Shown: positions 35,589 to 43,652 of the stretch, piece by piece | Position numbering within the stretch: position 1 is the stretch's first letter | Layout of the letters: every line of letters starts with the position of its first letter | Assembly: GCF_018417535.1 (NCBI RefSeq) | Contig: NZ_CP070977.1 | Coordinates: forward strand, 1,302,001 to 1,366,000 | Source: Burkholderia pyrrocinia | Lineage (GTDB): Bacteria; Pseudomonadota; Gammaproteobacteria; Burkholderiales; Burkholderiaceae | DNA length: 64,000 nucleotides | Reading direction: 5' to 3' | Made by a program: the position numbers and the translations under genes | Notes under the pieces: generated by a model | The model's database searches: none | What the model saw: the letters and a program-made list of their open reading frames with translations, nothing else | What the model was told of the DNA's origin: nothing

Positions 35589-36587
35589 TCACCTGAGCCG
35601 AGCCATTCGATACAGCCATACGCTACCGGCCAATTGCATCAGGAACGCGATCATGAGGAGCGATCGCCCACTCGGATCGTTCCACATCCCATGCAGATAC
35701 TTCGGATTGGTCATCACGACAAAGCTGCCGATCGCGATCGGCAGCATGACGAGGACAAACGCCGACAGCCGCGTCTCCGACGACATCGCGGTCAATTCAC
35801 GCTCGGCCTGCTCCAGATCGCGCATGAACACTGCCATCCGCTCAAGCATGACGTCCGCGCGACCACCGTATTTGACGGACAAGCGCAGCACCGAGCCTAC
35901 GAGTTCGAACTCTTCGGTCCGGTAGATCTTTGCGATGTGCATCATTGCGCGATCGATCTCGATACCGCCGCGCAACATCCGCGACACGAGGTCGAGACAG
36001 CTGCGAAGCGGCTCCTCGGTCGTCAGCAGGGCGGACTGGAACGCCGCCGGCACGCTGTTGCCAAGCGTCACGAGACGCACTATCCCGTCGAGGAACGACG
36101 GGATCTGCCGGACGATCTTCAACCGCCGCCGCTGGATCCGCGACGCGAGCCAGACGCCGAGGATCGCGCTTCCGCAAGCGATCGCCGCAAAGCATGCCAG
36201 CGCACCGCCGCGGCTGCCCGCGATGAACGCAACCGCGACAAGCACCGCAAGCGCGACGAGCGTCTTGCCGCGGGCATCCTCGATCCCCGCGCGACTCGCG
36301 AGGTTCGCCAGATACTCGGATGCCGTCGCATACCAGTACGCCCAGAATGCGTCGGACGATACATTCCGTGCCGCACCGGGCTGCGGCACGGCACGCGCGG
36401 CACCAGTCGGCGCCGGCCGTGCCGCCTGCGCAGCGACACCGGCACGTGCACCGGGTTCGAGTCGACTGTCGATAAAGCGCTTCGCGTCATTCCGCACGCG
36501 CCGGGTCTCCGCGTGACGCCACAGCATCATCGCCGCCGCGACGCACAGCATCGCCATCGCCAGCACCCACACCATGGCGCTATACAT
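35589..36587 (-). CDS. tadB: TadB inner-membrane platform protein
   Basis: 332-aa GspF-type protein with T2SSF domain (about 175-310): IPSFLDGIVRLVTLGNSVPAAFQSAL and EFELVGSVLRLSVKYGGRADVMLERMA. The start at 36587 (MYSAMVW) overlaps the tadA stop by 8 bp; upstream in-frame codons belong to the tadA Gly-rich tail. Works with TadC and the TadA ATPase. Confidence 0.93.
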   Translation of the reverse strand: MYSAMVWVLAMAMLCVAAAMMLWRHAETRRVRNDAKRFIDSRLEPGARAGVAAQAARPAPTGAARAVPQPGAARNVSSDAFWAYWYATASEYLANLASRAGIEDARGKTLVALAVLVAVAFIAGSRGGALACFAAIACGSAILGVWLASRIQRRRLKIVRQIPSFLDGIVRLVTLGNSVPAAFQSALLTTEEPLRSCLDLVSRMLRGGIEIDRAMMHIAKIYRTEEFELVGSVLRLSVKYGGRADVMLERMAVFMRDLEQAERELTAMSSETRLSAFVLVMLPIAIGSFVVMTNPKYLHGMWNDPSGRSLLMIAFLMQLAGSVWLYRMARLR

Positions 36588-37950
36588 TGAAGCCCCCGCC
36601 GCCGCGGCCGAACCCGCCACCACCGAACCCGCCGCCAAACCCGCCGTCGCCGAACCCGCCGCTCGTCAGCGTCTGGCGAAAGCGTGCGAGCTTCGGCGAA
36701 TGCGGATGAATGCCCAGCGTTTCCCAGTTGTCGACCTCCTCGCCCTCCGCCGTCACGCGCGCTTCGTAGCGGTAAAGCTCCTGCGTCGCGATGATGTTGT
36801 CGGACAGCCCGGTAACTTCGGTGATCGACAGGATCCGCCGCCGCCCGTTCGACAGGCGCCCGATCTGCACGATGAAGTCGATCGCGTTCGCGATCTGCCG
36901 GCGCAGGCTCGACTCGGTGCCCTGGAAGCCCGCGAAGCCCGCCAGCATCTCGAGACGGTACAGGCACTCGCGCGGCGAACTCGCGTGCACGGTGCCCATC
37001 GAGCCGTCGTGACCGGTGTTCATCGCCTGCAGCATTTCCAGCACTTCGCCGCCGCGCACTTCGCCGACGATGATCCGGTCCGGGCGCATCCGCAGCGTAT
37101 TGCGCAGCAGGTCGCGAATCGACACCACGCCGGTGCCGTCGAAGCCGCCCGGCCGGCTCTCGAGCCGCACGACGTGCGGGTGGTTCAGCGACAGTTCCGC
37201 CGTATCCTCGATCGTCACGACACGCTCGATCTCGGGAATGTGGAACGCGAGCGCGTTGAGCAGCGACGTCTTGCCGGAACTCGTACCGCCCGACACGAGA
37301 ATGTTGCAGCGCGCCTCGACCGCCGCCTGGAGCAGCGTGTTGATTTCTTCGTTGAACGTCCCGTTGCCGAGCAGGTCGGACGGCTTCAGCGGATCCTTGC
37401 GGAATTTCCGGATCGATACGACCGGGCCGTCGATCGACAGCGGCTCGATCACGACGTTCACGCGGCCGCCATCGGGCAGCCGCGCATCGACCATCGGGTT
37501 CGACTCGTCGAGACGGCGGCCGATCGGCGCGAGGATGCGCCGCACGATCCGCAACAGGTGCGCGTTGTCGGCGAAGCGCACCGGCAATTTCGCGAGGATC
37601 CCGTGACGCGATACGTACACGTCGTTGTAGCCGTTGATCAGGATGTCCTCGACAGCCGGGTCCGCGAGCAGGTCCTCGATCGGCCCGAAGCCCGCGAGCT
37701 CCTTCGTCAGCGCCTCGGCGATCGTACGCACCTCATTCTCGTTGAGCGGAATGCGGCGCAGGCGCACGAAACTGTCGATCTCGAGATCGACGAACTGGTT
37801 GATCGCCTCGCGGGACCATCGGCCGAACTCGGCGCCCAGTTCTTCGATGCGCGTCAGCAAGTGCTCGTGCGCGGCATTCTTGATGTCATGGAATTGCTGC
37901 GTCTGGGAGAACGGCGCTGCGCCGTCGGCGAATTGAATGTCGTGTGCCAT
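36580..37950 (-). CDS. tadA: TadA/CpaF pilus assembly ATPase
   Basis: 456-aa secretion ATPase. N-terminal helical domain, then Walker A VSGGTSSGKTSLLNAL, Asp box RVVTIEDTAELSLNHPH, Walker B and arginine region MRPDRIIVGEVRGGEVLEML, and His box GHDGSMGTVHASSPRE. It powers Flp pilus assembly. Oddity: the last ~27 residues are a Gly/Phe-rich tail (GGFGDGGFGGGFGGGGFG), unlike standard CpaF C-termini, whose coding DNA overlaps the tadB start. Confidence 0.95.
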   Translation of the reverse strand: MAHDIQFADGAAPFSQTQQFHDIKNAAHEHLLTRIEELGAEFGRWSREAINQFVDLEIDSFVRLRRIPLNENEVRTIAEALTKELAGFGPIEDLLADPAVEDILINGYNDVYVSRHGILAKLPVRFADNAHLLRIVRRILAPIGRRLDESNPMVDARLPDGGRVNVVIEPLSIDGPVVSIRKFRKDPLKPSDLLGNGTFNEEINTLLQAAVEARCNILVSGGTSSGKTSLLNALAFHIPEIERVVTIEDTAELSLNHPHVVRLESRPGGFDGTGVVSIRDLLRNTLRMRPDRIIVGEVRGGEVLEMLQAMNTGHDGSMGTVHASSPRECLYRLEMLAGFAGFQGTESSLRRQIANAIDFIVQIGRLSNGRRRILSITEVTGLSDNIIATQELYRYEARVTAEGEEVDNWETLGIHPHSPKLARFRQTLTSGGFGDGGFGGGFGGGGFGRGGGGFNV

Positions 37951-37953
37951 CGC

Positions 37954-39228
37954 TTACGACCGCTTGGACGAGGGTTGAATGAAACGCTTCAGCGCGGACA
38001 GGCCGGATGCCGGACGCGGTGCGGCCGACCTGACCGACACGCCTGGCAGCCTCGCGGCGAGCGACTCGAGCGCGCGCACGTACGGATCGCGCTCCGCCAT
38101 ATCGACGATGAGCCGGCCCTGGTTCGCCGCATGGCCGATCGCGACGCGGCGCGACGGCAAGGTACCGACCAGCGACAAGCCGAGGCGATCGGCAATCTGC
38201 GCGGGCGTCAGGTCGAGTGCAGGGTCGTACTGGTTGACGACGAGCCGGACGCGATCGGTATCGACGCCCGCGTCGCGCAGCCCGGTAAGCAGATCGGCTG
38301 CCGACACGATCGACGCGACGCCCTGATCGCAGACGAGCCACGCTTCGTCGGCCGAGCTCGTGATCTGGGCAACGAACTCGCGGTTCGAAAAGCCGCCGAG
38401 ATCGACGACCTGCTGATCGAAGAACGCGCGAAACCGGTTCAGCAAACCGGCACACGACGCATACGAGACGTCGCGCAGTCCGCCGAGATCGGCCGGCAGC
38501 GTCGTCAATGCGACGCCGCTCTCATGCCGGGTCAGCGCGGTATTCACGAAGGTCCGGTCGATGCGGCGCAGGTTGTGAACCGCATCGATGAAATGGAATT
38601 CGCAGCGGGTATTCAGGAACAGCGCGCCATCGCCTGCCGGCAGCCCCAGGTCGACGAGTGCGGTCTGGCGACCGGCCGGTGTGCCGCCAATCGGCACGCC
38701 GCCCGCCCCCGGGCTCGCCGCGCGCTTCTGCAGCCATACGGCGAGATTCGCCGCGAGCGTGCTCACGCCCATGCCGGCGCGCGCACCAAGCAACGCGACG
38801 AGCTTGCCGTGGCGGCTCGCCGGCTCGGCGACGTTCGCAAGCAGCCCGCGCGTCGTGCGCAGCGCCTCCTCGGCCGGTGCCGACACGTCGATGAAATCGC
38901 GAACGCCGGCGCGCAATGCGGCGAGTGTGCTCTCCGGCTGTGCGAGCGAACCGAGCGCAACGATCGGCAACCCCGGATGCGTGGCGCGAACCGCGGCGGC
39001 GGCAATGCTCGCTGCCGTGCTGCCGTCCGAGAAATCGATGAAGACGAGCGCCGGATTGAGGCCCGTGATGCGCTGTGCAAGCACGCCCGGTTCGAGCGAT
39101 GCGGCCTCGACCGCACCGGCCGACACGAGCGTATCGGCCAGCCAGCGGACATGCGCCTCCTGTTGCGATGCGCAAACGAAATAATCGGTCACGGCGGGTT
39201 CACACAATGACTGGATTCGCGCGTTCAT
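37954..39228 (-). CDS. tadZ: TadZ/CpaE-like localisation ATPase homologue
   Basis: 424-aa protein: receiver-like N-terminal domain (about 1-125; LVFIDFSDGSTAASIAAAAV), then a MinD/ParA-like domain. The P loop reads ALLGARAGMGVSTLAANLA: both the signature Lys of deviant Walker A (KGG) and the Lys before ST are absent, so ATP hydrolysis may be lost. Other ParA features remain (VVDLGGFSNREFV, WLVCDQG, RVRLVVNQYDP). TadZ marks the pole for Tad assembly. An alternative GTG start lies three codons upstream. Confidence 0.9.
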   Translation of the reverse strand: MNARIQSLCEPAVTDYFVCASQQEAHVRWLADTLVSAGAVEAASLEPGVLAQRITGLNPALVFIDFSDGSTAASIAAAAVRATHPGLPIVALGSLAQPESTLAALRAGVRDFIDVSAPAEEALRTTRGLLANVAEPASRHGKLVALLGARAGMGVSTLAANLAVWLQKRAASPGAGGVPIGGTPAGRQTALVDLGLPAGDGALFLNTRCEFHFIDAVHNLRRIDRTFVNTALTRHESGVALTTLPADLGGLRDVSYASCAGLLNRFRAFFDQQVVDLGGFSNREFVAQITSSADEAWLVCDQGVASIVSAADLLTGLRDAGVDTDRVRLVVNQYDPALDLTPAQIADRLGLSLVGTLPSRRVAIGHAANQGRLIVDMAERDPYVRALESLAARLPGVSVRSAAPRPASGLSALKRFIQPSSKRS

Positions 39229-39288
39229 GTTGAACACCCCCGATTACGCAAGGTGTGCCAAAGCACCGCGACACGCGATGCTTCGCAC

Positions 39289-40620
39289 TCATTTCGAAAA
39301 CCCCGGTGCAGCGTCCGGTGATGCGGCGCCGCCGAGATACGATTGCCAGACCGGCCCGTTGCGCTGTTCGGACAGCTCGCCCGGCGTTGCAGGCAGCACC
39401 GCACCCTTCGCGATTGGTGCGACGAGATGCGGCGTCACGATGATCAGCAGCTCTTTGTCATTCTGCTGATAGTTCATGTTCTTGAAGAACGTGCCGATGA
39501 TCGGCAGATCGCCGAGCAACGGCACCTTGCTCACGTTCGACATCGTCTGGCGATCGATCAGACCGCCGATCACGAAGCTCTCGCCGTCACCGAGCTCGAC
39601 TGTCGTATCCGCACGGCGGGTCGTGATGCCCGGTACTGCGACGCCGCTGATCGTCACGCTGTTCACGAAATCGAGCTGGCTCGACTCCGGCGCAACCTTC
39701 AGCGCGATCCGCTGAGGACTCAGCACCGTAGGTGTCAGCGAAAGCCCGACGCCGTACTGCTTCCACTGGATCGCAGTCGAGCCAAGCCCTTGCGGCGACG
39801 GCACCGGAATCTCGCCACCGGCAAGGAAGCTGGCGCTCTGGCCCGACAATGCGACGAGCGTCGGCTCCGCGAGCACGCGGGCGAGATTGTTGGCCTCGAG
39901 TAACGACAGGTCGGCGAAGATGCCGCGCCCGGCTGCGTTCACGACCAGGTTGAAGGCCGACGCTACGGGCGCACCGAGCGTCGGAATGTATCCGGCGGTA
40001 CCGGGGCCCGATCCGCCGTTGTATGACTGAACACCGCCCGGCGAGAACGAGCCGAACGAGAACCCGTTGCTTTGCTTGAAGAAGTTGAAGCCAACCTGCT
40101 TGAGCACCGAGCGGCTGAATTCGACGACGCGCACATCGACCTGCACGACATTCTTGCCTGCGATCGTCGAGCGATCGATCACGGCGCCTTTCGCGCTCAT
40201 GTTCTTGCCGACCGCGACTGCGCGGTCGTGCGCATCGAGCGATGCCGACGCTCCCTGCAGCACCGCCGTTCCGCCGTACGCATTCACGCGCGGCGTGGAA
40301 CCGTCGAGCACCGCATGCGCGGACGCATCGACGACTTCGACATTCCAGACCGTCGGCTCGTCGCGGCCGCGCTCCCACAGCATCACGTTCGTCGCACCCG
40401 GCGCCTTCGCGATCAGCAGCACCGATCCGGAACGACTGCCCTTCATGATCAGCACGTCGGCGACCGCAGGATCGCCAACCGCGACGCGCTGCAGCGCGCG
40501 GCCGGCCGAAATCTGCCGTTGCGCGCCAACGGCGAGTTCGATCGTGCCGCTTGCGCTGGCAAGCGATGCAAATGTCATGGCCCAGATGGCAATCGCGAAT
40601 GCAATCAGTGTGTTTTTCAT
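39289..40620 (-). CDS. rcpA: RcpA/CpaC outer-membrane secretin
   Basis: 443-aa secretin with signal MKNTLIAFAIAIWAMTFASL ending ASA-SG. The pilus-secretin N domain (IELAVGAQRQISAGRALQRVAVGDPAVADV), then BON-like region, then the secretin barrel (about 240-410) with VPLLGDLPIIGTFFKN, the secretin C-terminal signature. Forms the Flp pilus outer-membrane pore. 65 bp separate it from the cpaB gene. Confidence 0.95.
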   Translation of the reverse strand: MKNTLIAFAIAIWAMTFASLASASGTIELAVGAQRQISAGRALQRVAVGDPAVADVLIMKGSRSGSVLLIAKAPGATNVMLWERGRDEPTVWNVEVVDASAHAVLDGSTPRVNAYGGTAVLQGASASLDAHDRAVAVGKNMSAKGAVIDRSTIAGKNVVQVDVRVVEFSRSVLKQVGFNFFKQSNGFSFGSFSPGGVQSYNGGSGPGTAGYIPTLGAPVASAFNLVVNAAGRGIFADLSLLEANNLARVLAEPTLVALSGQSASFLAGGEIPVPSPQGLGSTAIQWKQYGVGLSLTPTVLSPQRIALKVAPESSQLDFVNSVTISGVAVPGITTRRADTTVELGDGESFVIGGLIDRQTMSNVSKVPLLGDLPIIGTFFKNMNYQQNDKELLIIVTPHLVAPIAKGAVLPATPGELSEQRNGPVWQSYLGGAASPDAAPGFSK

Positions 40621-40685
40621 TGTTCGTTGGACCGTCTGTCGGCCTTTTACCTGTCGTCGCTGATATCGATGACCGTCGATGTCTT

Positions 40686-41615
40686 TCAGTAAGCAACCGT
40701 TTCCGAGCGGCCGCCGCGAATCACCTCGATACCGCCGCCGCCACCGCTCGGCCGCACCGACGGCGGCAGGCGCGGCGGCAGCGGCGGCACGTTCACGTTG
40801 GCCACCGCGTTGCGCTGCGTCCCGGACAGTTGCTGCAGCGACACGCCGGCGGCCGCGAGCGCCGACGGCGACAGCTTGTTGTCCGTACGTACCGCAACCG
40901 TCTGCATGGCAAGCTCGTCGTCGCGCGAGTTGCGCAATGCAAGGGTCAATCGGCCGCTCGCCTCGCCGAGCGTCAACGCATCGACCTGCGCGGTCGGCAC
41001 CGCAAGCACCGCGATGCGCACATTCGACGGCTGGCCGTTATTGCCGTTCGTGTTGTTGCCGCTGTCGCGCTCGGTCGTTGCATCACCGAACGACAGCACA
41101 CGCACCTTCGACAACAGCAATCGTGCCTGCGTCTGCGAGATTTCCCCGTCGAACATCGACGAACTGCTCTCGCGCTTGAGGTTCAGGAACACGTCGACGA
41201 AATTGCCGGGCCGCAGCCGGTTACCGACCGCGTTGTTCTCGTCGACGCGAACCGCGATCGCGCGCTCGCCCGGCTGCACGTCCTCGGCAAGGCCCGACAC
41301 CAATGCGCCCGAGACAACCGGCGACGAAGCCGGAATGTCCCGCGTCGGCACCCGGCCGACGAGCTCGCCCGGATTGTCGAACGCACCGACCGGCATCGGC
41401 GCGGTCGGTTGAACCTTCAACGCGTCGGCGGTAATCGGCTGACCCGCCGGCAACGTGCGCGTCGCGATCACGACCGGCACGGGATTTGCCGTCGCGATCT
41501 GCTGCGTTGGCACGGGAGCCGGCGAACTGCGCCCGAGCATCCACGCATAGATTCCGAGCAGAACAGCGATCGCAATCAGCAGCCCCGCGATGATCTTGGT
41601 TAGGTTGTTGGCCAT
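40686..41615 (-). CDS. rcpC: RcpC/CpaB pilus assembly protein (SAF domain)
   Basis: 309-aa periplasmic protein anchored by one N-terminal TM (IIAGLLIAIAVLLGIYAWML). SAF domain at about 45-110: VVIATRTLPAGQPITADAL and VGRVPTRDIPASSPVVSGAL. The central part GNFVDVFLNL and VRVLSFGDA match the RcpC/CpaB fold. C-terminal Pro/Arg-rich region. It stabilises the secretin. Confidence 0.94.
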   Translation of the reverse strand: MANNLTKIIAGLLIAIAVLLGIYAWMLGRSSPAPVPTQQIATANPVPVVIATRTLPAGQPITADALKVQPTAPMPVGAFDNPGELVGRVPTRDIPASSPVVSGALVSGLAEDVQPGERAIAVRVDENNAVGNRLRPGNFVDVFLNLKRESSSSMFDGEISQTQARLLLSKVRVLSFGDATTERDSGNNTNGNNGQPSNVRIAVLAVPTAQVDALTLGEASGRLTLALRNSRDDELAMQTVAVRTDNKLSPSALAAAGVSLQQLSGTQRNAVANVNVPPLPPRLPPSVRPSGGGGGIEVIRGGRSETVAY

Positions 41616-41708
41616 GTTTTTGTATGGATGCCGGAATAAAAGTCCGAGTAGGTTTTTCCTGTTGCTCGATTCATGTGCTCGCGAACCTGTTGCGTCACGC
41701 TGCCCCTC

Positions 41709-42155
41709 TCATAGGATGGACTGCGGGATCTGCACGACTGCCGTACTCGTCAACGGTTGGGTGATGATGGCCCCAAGGAATGGCATGGTCGTGACCCACG
41801 CTTCCGGCGAGTAGCTCACCGTGACCGTCAGGCAATACAGCGTCGGCGGATTCGTCGTGTCGTAACTGCACTGCGGCGCAGCCACTTGCGGCGGGCTGAT
41901 ATTCAGCCAGCCCAGGACATTCTGTGCGGCAGTCGTTGCGTTCGTCACACGCGCGGCCAGGGTCGGCGCGTAATTCAAGCCCGCACGCGCGCCTTCGCTG
42001 GCCGCCAGCGTCAAGCTTTGCTGAATGACGAAGATCATCCCGAAACTGAGGATCGCGTAGAAAATCATGAAGAACAGCGGAAAAACGATTGCGAATTCGA
42101 CCGCTGTCGCCCCGCGCTGCCTCCGGTATCCCAGTGGCTGCCTCAGTCGCTTCAT
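41709..42155 (-). CDS. tadE: TadE-like pseudopilin
   Basis: 148-aa protein: RRQRGATAVEFAIVFPLFFMIFYAILSFGM, a prepilin-type leader with cleavage after G and Glu at +5, then one TM helix and a periplasmic domain with a Cys pair. Processed by the adjacent prepilin peptidase. Start overlaps the peptidase stop in ATGA (42152-42155), a translational coupling. Confidence 0.93.
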   Translation of the reverse strand: MKRLRQPLGYRRQRGATAVEFAIVFPLFFMIFYAILSFGMIFVIQQSLTLAASEGARAGLNYAPTLAARVTNATTAAQNVLGWLNISPPQVAAPQCSYDTTNPPTLYCLTVTVSYSPEAWVTTMPFLGAIITQPLTSTAVVQIPQSIL

Positions 42156-42652
42156 CGCACGCCCCCCGTTTCAACCAGATAGGCAAGCCACGCGGCAGCC
42201 GGTATCGCCAGACATGCCGCATAGGGCGTCGCCCGATATTTGCCGAGCGCCAGCACAGGCTCGCCGCGGCGCCACAACGTGCCAGGCGACGTCCGCGACA
42301 ACAGGATCAAGACAACTGCATGAATACCGGCCGCCAGGCTCGCGGCAACCCAGAGCCAGAGCAGCGCGTGCGCGCCACACCACACACCGAGCACGGCAAA
42401 TGTCTTTACATCTGCCGCCCCCATCACGCGCAGCATGAAAAAGGGGAAAAGGCCGACCAGCCCGACCAGCATGCCGAGCATTGCCTGAGGCAGCGAGATT
42501 CCGAATGGATTCGCGTTAAAAATCGCGCCCCCGAACCCGACGATCAACCCCGCCAGGACGAGCGAATTCGAAATGCGCCGAAATCGGATATCACTGGCCG
42601 CGACAAACGTCACCCAAGCCAGGAATGCCCCGCTGAAAATAAGATATGCCAT
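42152..42652 (-). CDS. tadV: TadV/CpaA prepilin peptidase
   Basis: 166-aa, 4-6 TM aspartyl protease that cleaves Flp, TadE and TadG leaders. First catalytic Asp is in AASDIRFRRISN (about residue 21). The second motif reads MGAADVKTFA: the usual GxGD is GAAD here, with the Asp kept. No methyltransferase domain, as expected for TadV. Second gene of the operon after flp. Confidence 0.92.
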   Translation of the reverse strand: MAYLIFSGAFLAWVTFVAASDIRFRRISNSLVLAGLIVGFGGAIFNANPFGISLPQAMLGMLVGLVGLFPFFMLRVMGAADVKTFAVLGVWCGAHALLWLWVAASLAAGIHAVVLILLSRTSPGTLWRRGEPVLALGKYRATPYAACLAIPAAAWLAYLVETGGVR

Positions 42653-42680
42653 CGCGCAACTGCCCGCCGCAAATGTCGGT

Positions 42681-42710
42681 GCGAGCAGATTGCCGAGGCA
42701 ATCTGCTCGC
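42681..42710 (-). promoter_or_regulatory. 14-bp perfect stem between flp and tadV
   Basis: GCGAGCAGATTGCC-GA-GGCAATCTGCTCGC. No T run follows on the minus strand. It probably stabilises the flp mRNA 3' end or attenuates entry into the assembly genes, giving more pilin than machine. Confidence 0.7.
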
Positions 42711-42768
42711 TACCGAACCAAAACGACTTTCACGAAGTAATGAGGTCGTTCCAATTATTTACGGTAGG

Positions 42769-42975
42769 TCAGCCCCAGATGGTAGCGGCCGAACAGGCGG
42801 CAGCCGTGCGCGTAGTCACGCAAGTGCCGAGATTGGTGAACATGGTCCCGAGACTGCCGCCGATCGACGTCACACCGGCGACGATCGCGACAGCGATCAG
42901 CCCCGCAATCAGACCATACTCGATCGCGGTAACCCCGTCTTCTTCCCGAAGGAAGCGAATCAACATTGCTTTCAT
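42769..42975 (-). CDS. flp: Flp type IVb major pilin
   Basis: 68-aa pilin. Leader IRFLREEDG then mature VTAIEYGLIAGLIAVAIVAG: cleavage after G, Glu at +5 and Tyr at +6, the Flp signature. Short hydrophobic mature domain ends SAATIWG. Start at 42975 (MKAMLIRF). First gene of the Tad operon; the promoter should lie in the 677-bp gap upstream. Confidence 0.95.
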   Translation of the reverse strand: MKAMLIRFLREEDGVTAIEYGLIAGLIAVAIVAGVTSIGGSLGTMFTNLGTCVTTRTAAACSAATIWG

Positions 42976-43409
42976 TTTATTCCTCGTGCCTGTATTTACG
43001 TTTTTTGGCCTTTTATACGTATACGTCCCCGCATATTGGCCCTTGCCCCGCGTCGTTCGCCACATCTTCTGCAACGACAACCGGGTGCGCTTTCTTTATA
43101 GGTCGCCCCGAAGGGCATGTCTCACGATTTGATGCAAGTTAACATTCGCGATAGCGACCCTCCTCGAACGTTGTGTACCGAACCGTACATTTGCTTACAT
43201 CTGCTCCGGATTCTATATCCGATCCCATTTAACTTCCAACCTCTTTTACCGACCCGGATCGAAAAAAATGACCAGGAGCACGACGTATTTGTACGGCGTT
43301 TCGGTACGTCTTACACATAGGATTTACGATAGGTTAGATGTGCACACCTAAATCCACCAGTAAAACAATTGCCTCGTCCACCAAGCCTGCGCGGGCGCCA
43401 CGTTACGCC

Positions 43410-43425
43410 GCACGCGTAACGCCAA
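43410..43425 (-). promoter_or_regulatory. weak sigma-54-like element facing flp
   Basis: On the minus strand TTGGC then GC at correct N10 spacing (TTGGCGTTACGCGTGC). The -12 box lacks the usual TTGC. About 430 bp upstream of flp, so a long leader would be needed. Overlaps the CGTTACG palindrome. Confidence 0.3.
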
Positions 43426-43574
43426 TGTTGTGACGTTACGTTACGAAACGGCCGAAACCGTTCTCATTCGTCCGCACTTAAACAGATTCAACAATCTTTC
43501 AATCTCCATAACTTCCTTTTCCGACAAGGAATTGCCTCGTTTAAAACCTGTTGCCGAACCGTCGGGCATCGAAA

Positions 43575-43590
43575 TGGCACGACAGTTGCA
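43575..43590 (+). promoter_or_regulatory. sigma-54 promoter of the lipoprotein/TpsB operon
   Basis: TGGCACGACAGTTGCA matches TGGCAC-N5-TTGCA without a mismatch. It stands 63 bp upstream of the first lipoprotein ATG. A sigma-54 activator gene is encoded in the neighbouring Tad block. Confidence 0.88.
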
Positions 43591-43652
43591 GAGTAGTCCT
43601 CGCACCACTCAACACAACGCAGTTCACAACACATTTTTAATGCGAGGACAAA

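Larger units (their letters stand above)
42976..43652. other. 677-bp divergent regulatory region between flp and the lipoprotein operon
   Basis: No convincing gene. It is visibly richer in A and T than its surroundings. It contains TGTAC-(6)-GTACA at 43174-43189, four CGTTACG/CGTAACG copies between 43401 and 43445 (two as a 7+7+7 palindrome at 43401-43421), a perfect sigma-54 site on the plus strand (43575-43590) and a weaker minus-strand GG-N10-GC site (43410-43424). These can serve both flp and the divergent operon. Confidence 0.6.

Noticed and set aside
42976..43200. Sigma-54 site close to flp on the minus strand
   Set aside because: No GG-N10-GC pair with acceptable boxes was found within 225 bp; the only candidate is the weak one at 43410.
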